A stretch of DNA of 64,000 bases from Taxillus chinensis (taxonomy: Eukaryota; Streptophyta; Magnoliopsida; Santalales; Loranthaceae), in contig CM042090.1 of assembly GCA_023512835.1 (NCBI GenBank), positions 50,636,996-50,700,995 of the forward strand. The letters run 5' to 3'. Shown here one piece after another: positions 57,851-64,000 of this stretch. The notes under the pieces were generated by a model that was not told the DNA's origin, did not search any database, and saw only the letters and a list, made by a program, of their open reading frames with translations. Position 1 is the stretch's first letter. Each line of letters opens with the position of its first letter. The position numbers and the translations under genes are program-made.

Positions 57851-59515
57851 ATGGCGGACGAAACAGAGAAACAGACTCATGGGTTTAGAACAATCACAAC
57901 AAGCCTGCGCAGGGGCAAATGGCTTTGATGATGGATATGCTCACCAAGTCGACTGAAGAAAGAGAAACAATCCCGGCAAGAGGAACCCCAATAGGGGGAA
58001 CTATCAATCACCACCAAGAGCAGGGGGCAAGACGCGGTTCAACCGCCCAATCCGGCTCCAAGCCAGGCACCCACCTATCATCCTGCTATGGCACAACCTC
58101 CAACTCCAAATCACTCATTTCACTATGCCCACATCGGGACATACAATGGAGGTAATGGGTTCCCCGACTCCTCAGGAAAATATTGAGTCTCCCGCTCTAC
58201 GCCGACTCGAGGAAAGATTGGAAGCCGTAGAAGGCATTGACAGCTATGGCATGACCAGCCCACAAGACTTATGCTTAGTCCTTGGAGTGGTGCTACCACC
58301 AAAATTCAAAATGTCGGAGTTTGAAAAGTTCAACGGGACCCGGTGTCCAAAGACACATTTGGCCATGTCTTGTCAAAAGATGGCCGCTTATCTTTGGTGA
58401 AGACAAGCTCCTCATGCATTGTTTCCAGGAAAGCCTAACCGGGGCATCCCTTCGCTGGTACTTTCAACTAAATGGAAACCGCATCAAGACATGGAAGGAA
58501 TTGGCTACCTCTTTCTTGGCACAATACAAACATGTCATCGAGCTGGCACTGGATCGACTAATCCTGCAGTCCATGGAAAAGGGATCCGAGGAGAATTTCA
58601 AAGATTATGCACGAAGATGGAGAGAGGCCGCTGTGGAGGTCCAATCTCCTCTTACCGAAAGAGAACTCATCACTCTTTTTATCAACACACTAAAAGGCGT
58701 ATACTACGAGAAGTTGATAGGTAACATCTCCAACAGCTTTGCAGACTTGGTTGCATCCGGTGAACGTGTAGAAAGTGGAATTAAAGGAGGAAAGCTAAAG
58801 GGTGATGCGGTTGAGGCATCAAAACGGTTTCAACCACCAGCAAAGAAGAAGGAAAATGAGAGCAACTTGGTATACCAAGCGCACCAGTCAATACAACCAA
58901 CATTCTACCAAGCGCCAGGGGTGCTTCGAGGGTCACCGGTAGCTACTTATCTTTGCCTGCACCACCTCCCCAATTCATGCCATACTTGCCACAGGGAGGG
59001 GTTCCATTTCCATATCCAATGACACCTAATCCGTTTCAACCAAGAGCGCCTTTACGCGAACAACCAAGGCCAGCAATTCAGGGAAGGACCAGGAGCCTCA
59101 TTCCAAGGACAGGGGGCAATCGAAGGCTCAGACCCAGCAAGCAGGAGCGAATCAGGCTTCTCGTCAACCACGACAAGAGTTTGATCCAATTCCAATGACT
59201 TATGCGGAATTATACCCCAAACTCTTAGAGGCAAGGATGGTAACCCCTATACCCTTGGGAGAAATAAAGACTCCTCCCCCGGCCTCGTACAAGCCGGATG
59301 CCAGGTGTGAATATCACGCAGGTGGAGCTGGACATGATATCGAGAATTGTATAACATTCAAAAGGAAGGTTCAGGCATTGAAGGTTGCAAAGTGGCTGGA
59401 TTTTTCCGCACTGACTGGGACACCAAATGTGAACAGTAATCCGCTTCCCGGAACATTCCCATGACGTGACCAGTATCACAACGAAGGACGGCTAGAGAAG
59501 GTTTCACAAATATGA
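57851..59515 (+). pseudogene. gag: Tat gag, unit 3, frameshifted
   Basis: MADETEKQTHGFRTITTS-like start at 57851; frameshift near 57910, capsid start at 58125, shift near 58395 (AYLW), main capsid 58400-58940 open, shifts near 58920 and 59050-59180, knuckle CEYHAGGAGHDIENC at about 59307-59349. TGA at 59513-59515. Confidence 0.8.
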
Positions 59516-60358
59516 ATGGAGAAAAGCTATTTGTTTAACCTACTGCAGGAATATGGATATATACTTGCTCCCGACACATTGAAGATAGAGAAGGGGACAG
59601 AGTTGGCGAAATAATGCCTTTATCACAAAATATCACGGGGGCATGACATCTAACACTGTAGCGAGTTTGCTAACATGGTACAAAAGCTCATGGACCAAAG
59701 GATGATCAAATTCTCAAGAGGAGGAACGGACAACCAAAGCCACATGATCCAAGGAGATGATTCACACAAATCGCCATGGGTGCCAACACCCCTTGTCTTA
59801 AACATTAAGGTTCCGGAGATCCCACTACTGCCACATGGAATCAAGCCTCTCACTATCCATGCCTCAAGTCTCGTGCTAGACAAGGGGGAGAGAACCGAAA
59901 TCCCACAACTACCGCATGGAATTGCACCTCTCACCATAGGTGTTCCTGCTCCTTTCCCCTATAAGACGATAAGGCGGTCCCATGGAACTACGGTTGCGAC
60001 ATAGTTCAGGGAACCGCAGCAACAGAGAAGATAACTAGGAGCGGTAAGGCTTATGCCCCTGATATGGCAGACAAAGCAAGGAAGGAGAACACTGTGGAAT
60101 TAGAAATTGAGCCAACGCTGGAGGCAACAAAGAAAGAAGCACCAGTCACTAAAAAAGAGACATTGGAATTCCTGAAGCTCATGAAGCAGAGTGAGTATAA
60201 TATTGTGGATCAGCTAAGTCGACAACCGGTTCGTATCTCATTGCTCTCATTAATGATGGATTCCCAACCTCACCGTGAAACACTATTGAAAGTCCTGAGC
60301 CAAGCCTACGTTCCTCCAACCATCTCAGTCGCAAATGTGGATGGACTCACTAGTAACC
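59516..60358 (+). pseudogene. Tat gag C-terminus and linker, unit 3, cut before protease
   Basis: Same stops as unit 2 within the second knuckle. Open from 59675, shifted near 59967, then 60064 to the LTR at 60359. Confidence 0.78.
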
Positions 60359-62139
60359 TGTCACGCCCCCGAATTCCAGGGAACCCGAAACCGGGTACAT
60401 GACTTCCCCTTGCCCGCACCCGAAAGGTCAAGGGGTTGGTGACTAGCACCAATAGAGACTACACCGTGGGTGCTGTCTCAAATATGTAACCCTGTACAGT
60501 CATACATTAAGGGTAATCCTGTACTTTTCCAATATCACCAAGCATACAATGAGTTAAACAGTCATACAGACATTACATCACAAACAGTATGCAAATTCAA
60601 CTGTCCACAGACCCATGTCCGGGATACAACACACAATAAAATACAAAATACAGTACTGTATCATACATCAGAGTAGTGGGCACATCCTCCTGAAGAAAGT
60701 CCTCCACTAGTCTTGGGTCACACCTGAAAAGGGGTAAACAACAAGTAGGGGTGAGCGACAAGCTCAGTAGGTGACCCCAAAACTCCAATCATGCAACACA
60801 TATAAGTCTATACTATATGCTCAGTGTACTCGTGCACCGTGTAGTGTACACAATCATCAAGACTCAGCCTGCAAACAAACATCAGGACTCAGCCTGCTCA
60901 CACAGGATAACTTGTCCACGATCCTCCATGGGATCCCAGCTCAGGGCACTCAGCCCTAGCGCCACGAGCTCAACGGCTCAACTCAAGCCTTAGCCTGTCC
61001 ACAGCGTAATATGCCCGGCCACAATTGCCACACAAGCTCGCCATCGGCGCATATGCCTGCCACGTCAACCACATAGCACCATCGGTGCACCACGGTGAGA
61101 ACCCAAACAAGTCACAGAGTCCATGCCCCAATACCTCACACCAACATACTAACATTAGTATGGCATGTCATTCTCAACATTTCCTTTAGAACTGTAGCCA
61201 GTCTACACAAGTAAATCCTCAATCCTTGATTTATGAAGGAAGTACCCATAGCAGCTATTTTCTTGAAATTAAAAGTTCCGGCATTGGGTTCCCATAGCAT
61301 AAATAAGATAATCTGATTTTTGGGGATTTTTCTGAGATGTCTAACCCCACTTTCTAGTATTTTTCTTTGAATCCAAAAGGGGGGTATTTCGTTATTTACA
61401 TTGTAACTTAAGTATAATACTTAATGGGTTACAATGTAAATGTCAGTGCGATGCGATTGCTTGCTGCTGCGGATCTGTGATTCTGGAACACTTTTGTCGC
61501 CACTGATCCGGACTAACTACTCCGGACTACGGATCCGGACTAACGCTTTCCGGACTACGATCCGGACTAACGAAGCGGCTGACTCCACAGTGCCGACTAT
61601 GAAGCTGCGACTCCACAGTGCCGACTCACGAAGCTGCCGACTCCACAGCCGCGACTCTGGCCTGACTACGAAGTCGCGACTCCACATTGTTGACTCCATA
61701 GCTGCGACTACAAAGTAGCTGATTCTATAGCTCTTGACTCCATAGCTGCAGACTACCAAGGCTGCGACTACGAACTTCGACACTCAGTTCGCCCGGTCAT
61801 TCTTTTTCATCATCGTTTTTGGCCTAACTTCGTCTGGAATCAACCCATTACCCCCAGGCACTCACAAACACATGTTTTACTAAATAGAGTACCAAATTAT
61901 GTACCCAAACTGATATAAATCAGTTCTTAACTACAGATTTTATGCTAAAGCATCATATCTAACCCCAAAATTGGGTTTTCCCCAAAACCTAGGGTTCATA
62001 CTCAAAGTCATAAATCATGATAAATTCACGCATATTCCAAGACAGAATCGAGATAAGAGGTTCAAGGACACCTACCTGGAACATTATTTGCGATCCACGA
62101 GCTCCAATCGCCCCAAAATCGCCAAGTGAAGCTCTTCAC
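60359..62139 (-). mobile_element. Truncated minus-strand LTR (unit 3)
   Basis: As in units 1 and 2. Inverted repeat at 61394-61441; repeat block 61440-61780 is heavily altered at CTG/CAG sites. Confidence 0.75.
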
Positions 62140-64000
62140 TTTCTTTTCTTTTCAACAACAATACCAAAATCAGAAAATCAAAACAAAAAAATCAAATAAA
62201 AAAAAACAAAAAGAGAGACACAGATTTTGCAGCCCCAACCAGCGGTGTTCAATCTCCGGCCCAAGTCCAACCAACCAGTCTTTGGAAGTTTCCTCCTCCC
62301 GCCAACGATATCACTGCCGGAGTCCCAATCCAAAGCCAAAGTCAGTTCACTTTGCATCTGTTTCTTTATTTGTTTTTTTAGCTTATTTGTATTTATATTT
62401 GATGTAATTGTTTTGAGCATTTTTCTGGTTTTCGTTTTTAGCTTATCTATATTTGATGTAATTGTTTTTAGTATTTTTCATGTATTTTTCCTGTATTTCT
62501 TCTGTGTTGTACGTTGTAAATATGTAAAGTATAGTAAAAAGAGAAGCAAAAGAGAAGCATCAAAAGGGAGAAGATGAAAAAAAAGGAAAAAGAAAAAAAG
62601 AGAGTGCTTTTATTTTTCTTTTTGTGGATGTCATAATCACACACTCCACGTTTTTTTATTTTAATGCATATGTTCATGACTTTGATTTAAGATTTCGGGT
62701 TTGCAAAGAAAAAAAAAGAAAGAAAGAAAGGTTTCCAAAAACAAAAAAAAAACAGAAACAAACAAAAAACGTTTTCATGTTTTCAAACCAAAAAAAAACC
62801 AAAATTAGTACTTCAATTTCCAAAACCAAAAAAAAGAAAACAAAAAAAAGGGGACAAAAAAGCAAAACCAAAACAAAACGTTTTTTACAAAACACAAAAA
62901 AGAAAAAACAAAAAAATGTATGTTTTCTAACCCAAAAAGCCAAAAAAAAAAAGGAAAAATAAAAAAACATTTTTTAGGACTTCAATTTCCCAAAGTAAAA
63001 CCAAAAACCCAAAACCAACCCATAGGATCTCATTCTCCACTTCAAACAAAAACCCAAAACTTCTAGGGTTCACTTTAGAAATTTAGGGTAAATCCATTTC
63101 CACCATAACTTTAATAAATAACTTAGCTAAATAGACTTTTTAGGAAACTTAACCCAGTCATGGCAGCACAAATAAAAAACCTCCTCCTCCTAAATTAGAT
63201 ACCAAAAGGGCGCTGTAGGGGTGCTAATCCTTCCCTACACGTAACCAACTCCCGAACCCTTTTTCTGATAACGCAGACCACATCTTTTTACTACTCAAAG
63301 TAGAGGGTATCCAACTGTACCCCAAAAACAGTTGGTGGTGACTCTAAATTTTCTCACCATCGGTTTAGTTTGTGCCCACCCCAAACGGGCCCGGACGAAA
63401 TCCAGTGATGATAGCTGGCGACTCTGTGGGGACTTCAACATTTTAGAGAGTTAGGTCTAGAACTAGGATTAGGAGGCTTTTTTTTTTGTCTTGTTGTATA
63501 TATTTAACTGTCGTGCTAAGTTGTTTTTTTCTAGATAAAATTGTGATTTACTTTGTAAGGACCCGTACCTTGAGTTAGTCAGTTTTGCCTTCTGAGTAGA
63601 GTTTTTCTAGATTTTGACCTAGTAAATGGACTCCAATGAATTCACGTGCAAAAGGAAAGATGCTTAGAATGGTGTCCTCTATCTACCACGAAGTTTCAGG
63701 CCAAATGGACATGTATGTGAGGTGCACATGATATGGGTCCAATTCACGTGCAAGTGTGGTTGTCTTCAAATGATGCAAGGAGGCTAGGGGTGAAGTTTGA
63801 GAGCATTTGGAGTGCATATGGAGTTGCACGTGAATTGGGGAATTCACGTGCAAATTGGCGTGCGAGCATATTTTTGCATGGTTCCCTTGGTTTTGACATT
63901 CTAAGGAACTTTCTCCAAAGGACCATGTTGAAATTCCGAGTATTTTGGCCTATATGGGTGCGGAAAGGTGCTAACTTGTGTGATCAAAACTACGTCGTTT
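62140..64000 (+). mobile_element. Array unit 4, cut by window end
   Basis: Tat LTR part, A-rich tract, PBS at 63416-63433 (one CTG altered), TACTT at 63549-63553 and the first 447 bp of the solo LTR from 63554, including the G-box hairpin. Confidence 0.93.

Larger units (their letters stand above)
52447..62139 (+). mobile_element. Array unit 3
   Basis: Same order and junctions as units 1 and 2. Confidence 0.93.
33086..64000 (+). repeat. Head-to-tail tandem array of a ~9.7 kb composite retrotransposon unit
   Basis: Homologous positions recur at 33086, 42786, 52447 and 62140, giving units of 9700, 9661 and 9693 bp plus a partial fourth of 1861 bp. Independent anchors agree: the solo LTR start recurs at 34508, 44210, 53870 and 63554. 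All units are in the same orientation and very similar. Left of 33086 the sequence is unique Tat LTR; left of each later unit it is the truncated reverse LTR. The right end is outside the window. Confidence 0.95.

Noticed and set aside
1..64000. Host protein-coding genes, tRNA or rRNA genes
   Set aside because: No ORF outside retrotransposons resembles a host family, and no clover-leaf or rRNA core was recognised. Without a search tool a small exon could still be missed.

Overview
This window is plant nuclear heterochromatin, almost certainly from a flowering plant. The evidence is that every recognisable coding stretch belongs to a plant LTR-retrotransposon lineage (Ty3/gypsy Tekay chromovirus, Athila-like, Tat/Ogre-like, and Ty1/copia of SIRE/Maximus type), the primer-binding sites match plant tRNA-iMet, tRNA-Asp and tRNA-Arg, and nothing resembles a host gene, tRNA, rRNA or CRISPR array. 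The species cannot be named from the sequence.

Layout. 1-1806: 3' part of a Tat-type LTR, joined abruptly to a Tekay LTR tail and leader (1807-2537). 2538-11960: a full-length Tekay element A (LTR, gag, protease, RT, RNase H, integrase, chromodomain, polypurine tract, LTR), with frameshifts and stops. 11961-16296: a second, diverged Tekay internal region B that starts directly on A's 3' LTR, has lost most of its leader and is cut off inside integrase. 16297-20145: an Athila-like non-autonomous element (LTR, tRNA-Asp PBS, one degenerate gag-like ORF, no pol). 20146-31209: a SIRE-type copia element with a repeat-rich 5' LTR and a nearly complete but frameshifted gag-pol, interrupted at 28641-30931 by a minus-strand solo Tekay LTR with an intact 5-bp target-site duplication (GTGTC). 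31210-34369: 5' LTR of a Tat/Ogre element.

33086-64000 is the most striking part: a head-to-tail tandem array of a ~9.7 kb unit, three full copies and a fourth cut by the window end. Each unit holds the downstream part of a Tat LTR, a tRNA-Arg PBS, a solo Tekay LTR (TSD TACTT), the extra Tat ORF1, gag, the start of the gag-pro linker, and then a truncated minus-strand LTR that replaces protease and pol. All copies carry the same nested insertions at the same bases, so the composite was built first and then amplified as a block.

Two cross-cutting observations deserve attention. (1) A block of about 350-550 bp containing CACGTG-centred hairpins is shared by LTRs of different lineages and occurs in both orientations. 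(2) Differences between the near-identical array copies fall largely on CAG/CTG trinucleotides, the main plant CHG methylation context, which suggests methylation-linked sequencing error and makes many apparent frameshifts doubtful. No element here looks able to move by itself; the coding regions are annotated as pseudogenes. Domain and lineage names are from recognition of family motifs, not from a database search.
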